Assembly (NCBI RefSeq): GCF_004368965.1
Contig: NZ_SORO01000003.1
Span: 248,001-312,000, forward strand
DNA from: Leptospira meyeri
Lineage (GTDB): Bacteria; Spirochaetota; Leptospiria; Leptospirales; Leptospiraceae
DNA: 64,000 nucleotides
Reading direction: 5' to 3'
Part shown: positions 56,594 to 64,000 of the stretch, piece by piece
Layout of the letters: the number at the start of each line of letters is the position of its first letter
Position numbering within the stretch: the stretch's first letter is position 1
Position numbers and translations under genes: made by a program
Notes under the pieces: model-generated
Databases searched by the model: none
Told to the model about the DNA's origin: nothing
What the model saw: the letters and a program-made list of their open reading frames with translations, nothing else

Positions 56594-57610
56594 ATGTTTA
56601 AGGCAAAAGATCTGGTTAGCAGTTCATTCCCCTTTCAAAAAAATAAATCGTTAGAACGAATGTTTTATTTAACATTTTTCTACTTTATACTTTTTCTTTC
56701 ATTATTGTTTCTCAATTGCGCAAAGGAAGAAACAAAACCAGACAAAACCAATACCCTTGGTTTATTGGGTTTGGCATCTGGAAATCAAATCTCATCAAAC
56801 TCTGACAATGGTCAGTCAGAGGGAGGATTGTTACCTCCCATCCCACCAGTTGTGGGTCCACCTGCCAATCCTGGCCAACCCCTGAATGCTCCGATATTGA
56901 ATGACCCTCAAACGCAAGTGAACAATGCACCGTTAGCAGAAGACCAATATGGAATTTATGGTAAAATTTTAATTAATAACATTAGTTTCCAACTACCAGT
57001 CCATGACCAAACAACGATTACTGCCTATATCGGAAAACGAAATTTGAGATTGGAGCCTGATGGAACCGTTGTGAATGCAACAAATTTTAAAACATTCACT
57101 CCTGCCAATCCAAATCTGGGAGGAACTGTTTGGTTTAGTTTTATCCATCGTTCCAATCAAAAACAAAAACTAATTCTTGTAGCAAGGAATGAATTTGGTT
57201 CCTCTTCGAAAGAAATCAATTTTAGTCACAATCGGGATTGCCTAGGTGCTCCACTTGCTCCTACTACCCTTGGAGATTGTAACGGACATTGTATCGAAGT
57301 TACGAATGTAGCTGGACAATGGAATTTTAAAGCAAATTACAAACATGGAGATGGTATTACTTTTGCTAATATAACTATCGAAGGATATGCACATACTACA
57401 GGAGCAATGTTAGGTTTTGATGCTTTTGAATACCTTTGGGATCCAGGGAATGGTCTTCCATTACCCGAAGGATTTGTTTCTGTTTCATCAATGCTTAGTC
57501 CTCAAGTGAATGAACATACTTGTGTCTTATTACAAAGTATTATTTGGATAGAAGACGAAAACGGAAATTTAAATACTACTCTTTTTACGGATCGTGCTAG
57601 GTTAGAATAA
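56594..57610 (+). CDS. Lipoprotein, family member 3 (box-controlled)
   Basis: 338 residues. The signal ends LLFLNC. It shares with 47897 the linker (GGLLPPIPPVVGPPANPGQP) and domain (ISFQLPVHDQTTITAYIGKR, EPDGTVVNATNFKTF, ILVARNEFGSSSKEINF, CNGHCIEVTN, HTCVLLQS). It directly follows the kinase-regulator operon and box E. The homologous block 46947-48901 is the same regulator-box-lipoprotein order. Function unknown; probable surface lipoprotein. Confidence 0.82.
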   Translation: MFKAKDLVSSSFPFQKNKSLERMFYLTFFYFILFLSLLFLNCAKEETKPDKTNTLGLLGLASGNQISSNSDNGQSEGGLLPPIPPVVGPPANPGQPLNAPILNDPQTQVNNAPLAEDQYGIYGKILINNISFQLPVHDQTTITAYIGKRNLRLEPDGTVVNATNFKTFTPANPNLGGTVWFSFIHRSNQKQKLILVARNEFGSSSKEINFSHNRDCLGAPLAPTTLGDCNGHCIEVTNVAGQWNFKANYKHGDGITFANITIEGYAHTTGAMLGFDAFEYLWDPGNGLPLPEGFVSVSSMLSPQVNEHTCVLLQSIIWIEDENGNLNTTLFTDRARLE

Positions 57611-57620
57611 CCAATTAGAT

Positions 57621-57667
57621 CATTGGAATAAGAACCTATCGAAGTAAATCTCCAATGGTGTTTTTTC
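57621..57667 (+). terminator. Terminator after the lipoprotein at 56594
   Basis: CATTGGA (57621-57627) pairs with TCCAATG (57651-57657), followed by GTG and TTTTTT. The loop is 23 bases, longer than usual. Confidence 0.6.
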
Positions 57668-57687
57668 CGATGTTGCATTGACTTGTA

Positions 57688-58722
57688 TTACAAAGAAAAA
57701 TACCGGTGAATGTTAAAACCGATTGTCCATTCTTTTTTATCGTAGTTGTAATCAGCACCACGCAGGAGTTGGGTGTGAGCAAGGGAACGACTGTTGGTCA
57801 CAAAAAACTGAAAGACATGCCCACCCGTTTCAAAATCGATTCCCGTACTGAATGGTACAGATGTATATTCTACCGGTTTCGATAACAATACGTTGTTTAC
57901 AAAAGCATCCACGGCCCTTCCCCTTGCGATCAAATCATTCACTTCTGATACGGAATATTCCACACCACCAATCTTTGTTTTTAGATCTTCACTTTCATAT
58001 GATTCTCCAATGTAATCTCTTTTGGGAGTAAAGATTGCAGCAAATGTAAAGTCCACTCTCTTAAAGAGATGTAGGCGAAAAGATACATCCAAACCTGTTC
58101 TATCGTTAGACAGATGTTCTTTTACGTAATTTCTGTGAACAAACATAGGAGATACCTGAATCGAAAGAAAGTCATTGAATCTTCTAGAAATCAAAATAGA
58201 AGAAAGAGTGCTCTGTCGATCTGTTAAACTCAACTCATAAGTGTTTAATCGTTTTTCAAGATTGGAATCCAAAGTGGGAATCCCTGTCGAAGGCCGAAGG
58301 TAGGGACCAAAAAATTGTTCTTGTTTGGAAGTTTCTTGGCCAAACGCACCAAAAAAACTGATCGTCAAAGGAAAATCGGTATCTTGGGTCAACAAACGAA
58401 CCTTAGATCTCGCTTCATATGTTTTTTGAAATGAGGTTCTTGCAAGGCCAACTGAAATACGATCAGTGATTCCATAATCCAATGATAGTTGCGTATTGGC
58501 ACCTTGGTCCAAACCAAAAAAATCATAAGAAGTGGATTTTGCGTCACCAAAGCGGTGATTGAATCGGAAATCAATTCCGTTTTTGCCAACGTCTTCCGTA
58601 CTCGGCATATGAATCAAACTAGTACCTAAAAAAGCAGTTTTTCTAAATTCTTGGGAGTCAATGGGGGAGACTAACATTAGTATAATGAGTGAGAGAATAA
58701 AACGATAAAAAAGTTGATTCAT
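57688..58722 (-). CDS. DUF5777-type outer-membrane beta-barrel protein
   Basis: 344 residues from ATG 58722, whose ATGA overlaps the stop of the YceI gene (the frame extends to 58737). Signal peptide [17 protein letters not shown]. The mature protein has alternating strands: [49 protein letters not shown], and ends with an aromatic FNIHRYFSL, as barrels do. Third gene after a cytochrome-like lipoprotein and a YceI protein, so probably part of one envelope redox or transport unit. Exact role unknown. Confidence 0.82.
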   Translation of the reverse strand: MNQLFYRFILSLIILMLVSPIDSQEFRKTAFLGTSLIHMPSTEDVGKNGIDFRFNHRFGDAKSTSYDFFGLDQGANTQLSLDYGITDRISVGLARTSFQKTYEARSKVRLLTQDTDFPLTISFFGAFGQETSKQEQFFGPYLRPSTGIPTLDSNLEKRLNTYELSLTDRQSTLSSILISRRFNDFLSIQVSPMFVHRNYVKEHLSNDRTGLDVSFRLHLFKRVDFTFAAIFTPKRDYIGESYESEDLKTKIGGVEYSVSEVNDLIARGRAVDAFVNNVLLSKPVEYTSVPFSTGIDFETGGHVFQFFVTNSRSLAHTQLLRGADYNYDKKEWTIGFNIHRYFSL

Positions 58723-59306
58723 TCTTGGTATGTCCATAAAATTTCCGATTCGATTTGGATCGTTTCGTTTAGTTTTAAGATGACCAACTTAGGAACATCG
58801 ATTTTAAAGTCCGTTAGATGAATATCGAAATTCGACCGGATTAAAAATTCTTTTTCACCTTCTTCGATACTCCCTTGGATCTTAAAATTCTTTTTAGTGA
58901 CTCCGTGTAGAGTGAGATCCCCTTCAATTTCCACAATTTTAGATTTCCTATCCCACCGTCTCATCACTCCCATAAAGGTTGTAGTTGGATATTTTTCCGT
59001 TTCGAGATAATTCTCATGCATGTGACGATTCATCAATCGATTCGGAACATTTATGTTCTTCATCTCGATTTGAATGGATACCTTCTTTGAAACCATATTT
59101 GCAGACCCGGAAACATTTGTTATGTTTCCTCGAATCGTTTCTTGTGGTGCCTCACTTAAAAAGTGAATCTTAGCAACTTTCACCACCAGAGATTTGGTTT
59201 TTGTGTCTGCAAATAAATTGGTTGTTAATATCCAAAAAAAAAGAAGAAGAAAAAAAATCTTCTTATGAAAGAGATTCAGGGGTTCCCACCTTTTAGTGTC
59301 CAACAA
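58719..59306 (-). CDS. YceI-family periplasmic protein
   Basis: Up to 195 residues. Signal peptide [18 protein letters not shown], then a lipocalin-like YceI domain: [55 protein letters not shown] and the closing [18 protein letters not shown]. YceI proteins bind isoprenoids or other amphiphiles. The start is uncertain: TTG 59306 overlaps the preceding gene by 31 bases, while a CTG at 59279, overlapping its stop and preceded by AGGTGGG, would give a signal peptide of normal length. Four-base overlap with the next gene. Confidence 0.85.
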   Translation of the reverse strand: MLDTKRWEPLNLFHKKIFFLLLFFWILTTNLFADTKTKSLVVKVAKIHFLSEAPQETIRGNITNVSGSANMVSKKVSIQIEMKNINVPNRLMNRHMHENYLETEKYPTTTFMGVMRRWDRKSKIVEIEGDLTLHGVTKKNFKIQGSIEEGEKEFLIRSNFDIHLTDFKIDVPKLVILKLNETIQIESEILWTYQE

Positions 59307-59704
59307 TAGATTGCTTTATTGATTGCATTCGTATTATAAATTCGCATGGATCCTGAATTGATTTTATTAAATAATAAACTTGCCCTCGGATTTCCAACTG
59401 TGATTCTATTTCTAGTGCTATTAAAAGAAGTGATATCAAAACCAGCATTTGCGTTGCCTGCGTTATGACAATTGGAACATGTAGCCGTTGTTCCTGCTTG
59501 GCCAAGTGTTGCGAATGTTGGTGCAGGGTCTGTACAATCGGCATCAGTAATTTCCGTAAGCGGAGCACTGGAACCTAGTAACAAAGCATAATATTGTAAT
59601 ATGCCTTCTTTGTCAGAACTCTTTTCGTTTTTGCAACTTACGGATATTGAAAGAGCAAGAAGTAAAACAAAACTACTTTTCTTAAGAATTTGATTTTTTT
59701 TCAA
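59276..59704 (-). CDS. Cytochrome c-like lipoprotein
   Basis: 142 residues. Signal peptide [14 protein letters not shown] with lipobox. A single heme c motif CSNCH (residues ~75-79) sits in [20 protein letters not shown]; a likely distal methionine follows in [15 protein letters not shown] ends the protein. It is probably a monoheme electron carrier anchored in the envelope, first gene of the cytochrome-YceI-DUF5777 operon. Confidence 0.8.
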   Translation of the reverse strand: MKKNQILKKSSFVLLLALSISVSCKNEKSSDKEGILQYYALLLGSSAPLTEITDADCTDPAPTFATLGQAGTTATCSNCHNAGNANAGFDITSFNSTRNRITVGNPRASLLFNKINSGSMRIYNTNAINKAIYCWTLKGGNP

Positions 59705-59810
59705 TATACTACCCTTATATTTCCCTATAACCGATACATCGGAATCGATGTATCGGGACTAAATTTCAACTATACCATAATTCTCTTATGGATATACTTT
59801 CTGATATTTT

Positions 59811-60377
59811 TTAGAGACCTTTCGTACATCGAACTCGAAACGAAATGATGTTTACCGGTGGTGTTACTGCGCCGAAAATTTTATCAACAGGACAATCCTT
59901 TACCTGGATGTCATAAATCGTATTTGAGTTTTCCATAATTTTAACAGGGCAAGATGTGACGGGATCATACCCACCACCACCTGGCATATCTACATTCAAC
60001 AAAAAGTTACCAGAAGCAGTTACTGAAACATCGCTAGTTTTAGTAAAGTCAACCTTATGAAGAAAGAATGAAGGCAAAGTTAAATCATTACCAGGAATCA
60101 TTACATTATCATCTACACCAAAATTACCTCTACAAACGCCAATTGTCTTAGTAAATTTAGCATCACCAACTGTCAAATTCACCGAGTTTAATGCCGGTTC
60201 CGGTAAATCTAGGTTTGTTGCATAAGTTGAGAGGAGAAGTGGTGCGAGTATTGCACTCGACATATCCTCTTTTTTTCCCTCAGAACAATTTACCAAAACG
60301 ACAGCAAACACCAACGTGAACAAAGCCAAAAACTGTTTTGAAATTGTTTTATGTTTCCATATTCTATTTATCTTCAA
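59811..60377 (-). CDS. Hypothetical lipoprotein (box-controlled)
   Basis: 188 residues from TTG 60377, chosen because GGAGG lies 5 bases upstream; the frame begins at 60401. The signal ALFTLVFAVVLVNC ends in a lipobox. The mature part is Ser/Thr/Val-rich with likely beta strands (SVNLTVGDAKFTKTIGVCRG, VSVTASGNFLLNVDMPGGGG) and four further cysteines. No family recognised. Box F lies 63 bases upstream of this start. Confidence 0.75.
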   Translation of the reverse strand: MKINRIWKHKTISKQFLALFTLVFAVVLVNCSEGKKEDMSSAILAPLLLSTYATNLDLPEPALNSVNLTVGDAKFTKTIGVCRGNFGVDDNVMIPGNDLTLPSFFLHKVDFTKTSDVSVTASGNFLLNVDMPGGGGYDPVTSCPVKIMENSNTIYDIQVKDCPVDKIFGAVTPPVNIISFRVRCTKGL

Positions 60378-60440
60378 GTTATCCTCCATTAGTAAGAACA
60401 TAATCTTCTATGAAGAAATCTTATTACATTGATTCTAAAT

Positions 60441-60465
60441 TGTCGTCCTAGGACGGGAATCAGGA
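60441..60465 (-). promoter_or_regulatory. Lipoprotein box F
   Basis: On the minus strand: TCCTGATTCC, then core CGTCCTAGGACG (a perfect 12-bp palindrome), then ACA. Last copy seen in the window. Confidence 0.8.
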
Positions 60466-61626
60466 GAAAAAAACTATTTTGAATTCACAATAAAACATTC
60501 CTTGTAGCGAATGCATCGACATCAAACATGATTTATATACCATCTAACTACAATTACGCAAATTTACTTCAGGTTATAAGAGAATTTCAAGCGTTAAATA
60601 CCTTATCGAAAACGAAGGATAATTAGTGAATTCATAGTTACGAATTTTATTTTTTAATGGGTCAAAAACAAAAATCCACCTAAGAGATATTACAGAATTT
60701 AAGTTTTTTACTTTGAGGTTGTACTTATGGACTAAGATTACTACGAATACATCTTTCTCATTATATAATTGAAAAAACTTGAATGAAATATGTATTAAAT
60801 TGGCTCACAAATCAATTCCTATGATGACAGTGCAGCTACGAAGAACCTAAAATTACAGCTTTCGAATGAACTTCCAACACATTAAGTAACACATCTGGTT
60901 CAGAATTCCTAAGTGGAGTTGTTTGGACAAACTCTTATCAATAACATCAGTTTTCAAGTTCCGGTTCAAAACGAAAATGCCAGAAATGATTATCTTCTAG
61001 AATGTAATATTAGATTTGAACAAGAGGGAACAGTTTTAAATACGACAAAGTTACTTACATTAACTCTAATTGATATTTATCGCTATTCCAATAATACCAA
61101 TAGTCATTTATTAAAACCAAATTATTGATTACATTTATCATCAGCCGACTGATTCTTCTTTCACTTGAAGGAATAAGTTCAATTTTTCGAATCTATTCCC
61201 ACTCGGTCATGATTATATTTGTGTTACCTCACAAAGTAAGGTATTCGATGGATACTGATACTGGAATTATTTATAATCGGTAATCGACAGAAAAATTGAT
61301 AATGGAATTATCAAATCGAAAAAAGTATTCTGCGTTAACATGTTTCCTAAGTTTCGTCGTTAATACTTCAAAGTTATTTACCTATTTTTAAAAAGGCAAT
61401 CGTCCCCTCTCTTTCATTTAAACAGAAAAAAATAAATATTCTAATAAATTAATTTTACTCTAGAAACAGTTTTTTAAAAAATTCAAAGAACATACGACAT
61501 AGTTTTCACAGTATCTTCCCTCAATATTGAGGAACTTTTTTTCATATAATATCTTGTTTTTTTTCTAAATTATGTTACAATTGCAATCCGTTCGCAGCGG
61601 ATTTAAAATTCGAGATAGAAGGGAAA
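60466..61626. other. Long gene-poor stretch containing the lipoprotein remnant
   Basis: About 1.16 kb. Apart from the remnant at 60905-61265 it is AT-rich, stop-rich in all frames and carries no repeat, tRNA or clear palindrome that I can see. It may hold more decayed coding sequence that is beyond recognition by eye. The last ~100 bases should contain the promoter of the gene at 61627. Confidence 0.5.
60905..61265 (+). pseudogene. Decayed remnant of the 47897/56594 lipoprotein family
   Basis: From about 60910, LFGQTLINNISFQVPVQNE and RFEQEGTVLNTTKLLTL align with GKILINNISFQLPVHDQ and RLEPDGTVVNATNFKTF of the intact paralogue at 56594; AGTGGA and TTTGG are even kept at DNA level. The frame breaks at 61128. 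In another frame near 61215, HDYICVTSQSKVF matches the paralogue end EHTCVLLQSIIW. The signal sequence, linker and middle are missing, and no box precedes it in its own direction. Confidence 0.7.
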
Positions 61627-62871
61627 ATGGCAGGGATGTCGACATATATTACAATTAAAGATTTTGCTAATGCCTTGTTTTCCTCTCTTCCTAATGGGAA
61701 CTATGTTCTTCTTTCAGAATACGGGAATGTACTAGAGGCTATTCCTTCAAAATTAAACCCATGGGGTATTGATAAGGAAAGTATTGGGAAATCATTTCAA
61801 GACTTACTTCCTGAATCTTTTGCTTCGCTCAAAGAATCCTTCAGCCAAGTGATGGAATCAGGGACTACATTTGTTTCGCGATATTCATTTCCTAAATTCC
61901 AATTAATCATTCAGCTAGCTCCCTGTGTGTTTCCAACACAGTCCGAAAAGTTTGTTTTATTCTCTGCAATGGAGATGGAAGAGGAACCAGATAGAGATTT
62001 ATCGGAAGTAGAGCGTTCCGTCATCCAGTATGAAGAAAACCTACATAAAGAAATCATTAAAATCTTCAATTGGAGACATGAAATTGAAGGAAAGGGCAAT
62101 CACAGAGATTGGATGGAAAAAGCACTCCCCAATCTAAACACTTCTTTAATGCAAGGTTCAGGGCTCGGTGCATTGGTCACTACCGTTGGCTCTTTACTCA
62201 GGAAAGCAAAAAAAGAAGGGAATCATCACATCATCCCTTCAACCATTTATGAATTGTTAGAAGAAAACTTTAGTAGTACAAAAAAATTAGTACAAACATT
62301 GGCTGAAGCTCAAATTGTATTTGAAGGCAGTGCCTCAAAAACAGAAACAACGACTCTTAAAGACTTTCGCAATATGATTCAGGAAGAGGTAGCTTATCTT
62401 TCAGATATGACTACCATTAAAAACCAAAAGTTTCATATTTCAAATTTACAATCTGGCGCAGATAGTAAGTTCCAATCGCATTTCAAATTATTAAGAACTG
62501 CAATTAGGGAACTCCTCATCAACGCAATGAAATATGGCCCCGAAAGTTCAAGTATCTATATTCTTTTTATGAAAGTTGGTGAAAAACTATCACTTAAAAT
62601 TTTAAATGCACCGATGGATCAGTCAATCCAACAAATCGATTTCAAAAAATCAGAAGAAATCATTTTGTTCCAACCTTTCTACCGAGTAAACAAATATGTG
62701 GATGAACGTTTTTCCAAAGAAGAATTTGGATTGGGACTTGGATTACCAATTGTGAAAAAGATTTTAGAAGATATGAATGCTAAAATTTACTTCAATGTTT
62801 TGGATTCCAATATCTATAACGATCAATCATCCGAAGTTTCTGTTACTTTAGAGTTCGATATTATTCCATAA
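61627..62871 (+). CDS. HATPase-domain sensor protein without a clear HisKA box
   Basis: 414 residues, cytoplasmic, AAGGGA just before the ATG. The N-terminal ~110 residues look PAS-like (LFSSLPNGNYVLLSEYGNVL, FQDLLPESFASL). The middle (~125-280) is helical with several His but no H-E-x-x-x-P-L box. The C-terminal ATP-binding domain has IRELLINAMKYGPESSS (N box) and FGLGLGLPIVKKILEDM (G box). CheW and an MCP gene follow in the same direction, so it may be a kinase or phosphatase feeding into a chemosensory pathway. It is not CheA: P1, P2 and P5 domains are missing. Confidence 0.82.
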   Translation: MAGMSTYITIKDFANALFSSLPNGNYVLLSEYGNVLEAIPSKLNPWGIDKESIGKSFQDLLPESFASLKESFSQVMESGTTFVSRYSFPKFQLIIQLAPCVFPTQSEKFVLFSAMEMEEEPDRDLSEVERSVIQYEENLHKEIIKIFNWRHEIEGKGNHRDWMEKALPNLNTSLMQGSGLGALVTTVGSLLRKAKKEGNHHIIPSTIYELLEENFSSTKKLVQTLAEAQIVFEGSASKTETTTLKDFRNMIQEEVAYLSDMTTIKNQKFHISNLQSGADSKFQSHFKLLRTAIRELLINAMKYGPESSSIYILFMKVGEKLSLKILNAPMDQSIQQIDFKKSEEIILFQPFYRVNKYVDERFSKEEFGLGLGLPIVKKILEDMNAKIYFNVLDSNIYNDQSSEVSVTLEFDIIP

Positions 62872-62944
62872 ATTAGAATAATTCAACTTTTATTCTTTAC
62901 AAACATTTGAATATAAGATTCTTCGCTAACACATAGGTGAGAAA

Positions 62945-63469
62945 ATGAATAACTTAGAAATTGAATCCCTATCGGATGAAAACGACGACTATGATGATGA
63001 AGACACTTTAGAAGGTCGTTACCTTATCTTCTCCCTTGCCGATCGAAGTTATGGAATCGAAATCAAATTCATCACAGAAATTGTTGGGATGCAAAACATT
63101 ACAGAAATTCCAGACATGCCAACCTTTATCAAAGGAGTCATCAACCTTCGAGGGAAGGTAATTGCTCTGATTGATGTTCGCGATCGTTTTCGAATGCAAT
63201 CAATAGGTTATAATGACAAAACATGTGTGATCATTCTCAGTGTAAACCAACAGTTGATTGGGCTTATTGTTGATACAGTCAAAGAGGTAATTAAAATTCC
63301 TCTCAACAATATGGAAGAAGCACCAAAATTTGGAGAACACCAAGGAAACCAATTTATTAAATCAATAGCAAAGGTGAGTGATGAAGTAAAAGTTTTACTC
63401 AATATCGAAAAACTACTTAAAGACGAAGACAAACTCGCTTTAGATGCAGCCATTAGCAATCAATCTTAA
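62945..63469 (+). CDS. cheW: CheW-type chemotaxis coupling protein
   Basis: 174 residues, AGGTGAG before the ATG. An acidic N-terminal tail (DENDDYDDEDTLEG) precedes the CheW fold: RYLIFSLADRSYGIEIKFIT, EIPDMPTFIKGVINLRGKVIALIDVRDRF, then LIGLIVDTVKEVIKI and a closing helix with INIEKLL-like VLLNIEKLL. It links chemoreceptors to CheA. The MCP gene starts 15 bases downstream. The acidic tail is longer than in E. coli CheW. Confidence 0.93.
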   Translation: MNNLEIESLSDENDDYDDEDTLEGRYLIFSLADRSYGIEIKFITEIVGMQNITEIPDMPTFIKGVINLRGKVIALIDVRDRFRMQSIGYNDKTCVIILSVNQQLIGLIVDTVKEVIKIPLNNMEEAPKFGEHQGNQFIKSIAKVSDEVKVLLNIEKLLKDEDKLALDAAISNQS

Positions 63470-63484
63470 AAGAAGGAACAAAAT

Positions 63485-64000
63485 ATGTTAAATTTAAAAT
63501 CAATGACAGTCAAAGGAAAATTAATCCTCGGATTCAGTTTGCTAATATTTTTTATCGGTGTTGGTACAGGATCAGGTATTTACAGTGTAAACATATTTAA
63601 CAATAAAGTGACTGATTTAGTTTTAATCTATTCACCGAAAGTACAACTTTCTGAGAAAATCAGAACTAAATTCATATGGCTTGCTCGAAACGAAAAAAAC
63701 CTAATCTTAGACCAAACAATGGAATTAATGAACCAAAGGATAACTGCAAGAAAAAAATACTCAAGCGAACTTTTCGGGTTTATTGAAGACTTAGAGAAAC
63801 TTGGAAATCAAAAGGATAAAGAAAAACTTAAGGAATTAAGAGCTGCATATGACGATTATGCAGCTGCTTTTGAAGAAGTAAAAGTTGTAGCATTAAAAAA
63901 TTTAACCCAACAAGCACAAGACATATCAAGTGAGAAAGGACGTCCCGCTGCAGATAAATTTGACGCCATTGCAGATGATATTGCTTCTATGGCTGCTGCC
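63485..64000 (+). CDS. Methyl-accepting chemotaxis protein, N-terminal part (runs off the window)
   Basis: ATG 63485, with GAAGGA 9 bases upstream; open to the window end (172 codons). A short cytoplasmic start and TM1 (KGKLILGFSLLIFFIGVGTG) lead into a helical periplasmic domain of the 4HB_MCP type: KIRTKFIWLARNEKNLILDQ, ARKKYSSELFGFIEDL, LRAAYDDYAAAFEEV. TM2, HAMP and the signalling hairpin lie beyond the window. Transcriptionally linked to cheW. Confidence 0.85.
   Translation, partial: MLNLKSMTVKGKLILGFSLLIFFIGVGTGSGIYSVNIFNNKVTDLVLIYSPKVQLSEKIRTKFIWLARNEKNLILDQTMELMNQRITARKKYSSELFGFIEDLEKLGNQKDKEKLKELRAAYDDYAAAFEEVKVVALKNLTQQAQDISSEKGRPAADKFDAIADDIASMAAA

Noticed and set aside
45062..60465. 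Six-fold 25-bp repeat read as a CRISPR or insertion-sequence end
   Set aside because: Copies are 1.5-5 kb apart, in both orientations on the chromosome but always facing a gene start, without spacers, transposase or target duplications.

Overview
The window looks like chromosomal DNA from a spirochaete of the genus Leptospira, most likely a saprophytic (L. biflexa-like) species. This is inferred from gene content, without a database search. The signs are AT-rich DNA with many lipoproteins whose signal peptides end in loose lipoboxes, a DUF1554 lipoprotein, DUF1565 and DUF5777 proteins, 7TMR-DISM-type sensor kinases, a membrane-bound LuxR-type regulator, and frequent TTG/GTG starts. I see no tRNA, rRNA, CRISPR array, insertion sequence or phage gene.

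Layout. 1-7.6 kb: end of an unknown gene, an alginate-export-type porin, a divergent TetR/oxidoreductase pair sharing an operator-promoter, a HlyIII/PAQR membrane protein and an MgtA-type Mg2+ ATPase whose end runs into a structured extragenic element. 7.7-13.9 kb: EF-hand protein, serine hydrolase, and an acyl-CoA dehydrogenase/FadH-like operon facing its probable TetR regulator across two matching palindromes. 14-21 kb: a DUF1565 lipoprotein with a damaged 5' end, then an apparent sphingolipid-degradation island (TetR regulator, neutral ceramidase, divergent endoglycoceramidase) with one TCGAC-N4-GTCGA palindrome before each enzyme gene. 21-34.8 kb: redox enzymes, an AraC regulator, an esterase, a DSD1-like PLP enzyme, a large hybrid kinase/phosphatase, a chemoreceptor, an ArsR/SRPBCC pair and a GST. 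35-44.4 kb: two lipoproteins, a membrane LuxR regulator, a CWC zinc-ribbon-like protein, eutBC, a frameshifted ORF, and an exported catalase-peroxidase with a co-transcribed HiPIP.

45-60.5 kb is the most unusual part. Six copies of a nearly invariant 25-bp, GC-rich box occur only here. Each lies upstream of a lipoprotein gene and always points the same way relative to it. The same 15 kb holds a LytS-like histidine kinase with an adjacent REC-AraC response regulator, and a second, orphan copy of that regulator. The block regulator - box - lipoprotein is present twice as diverged duplicates. I propose a local two-component regulon of surface lipoproteins; the box could alternatively be an ECF-type promoter element, a leader RNA or a recombination sequence.

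60.5-64 kb: a long stretch with the decayed remnant of a third lipoprotein of this subfamily, then a chemotaxis-like cluster (HATPase protein, CheW, start of an MCP) cut by the window end.
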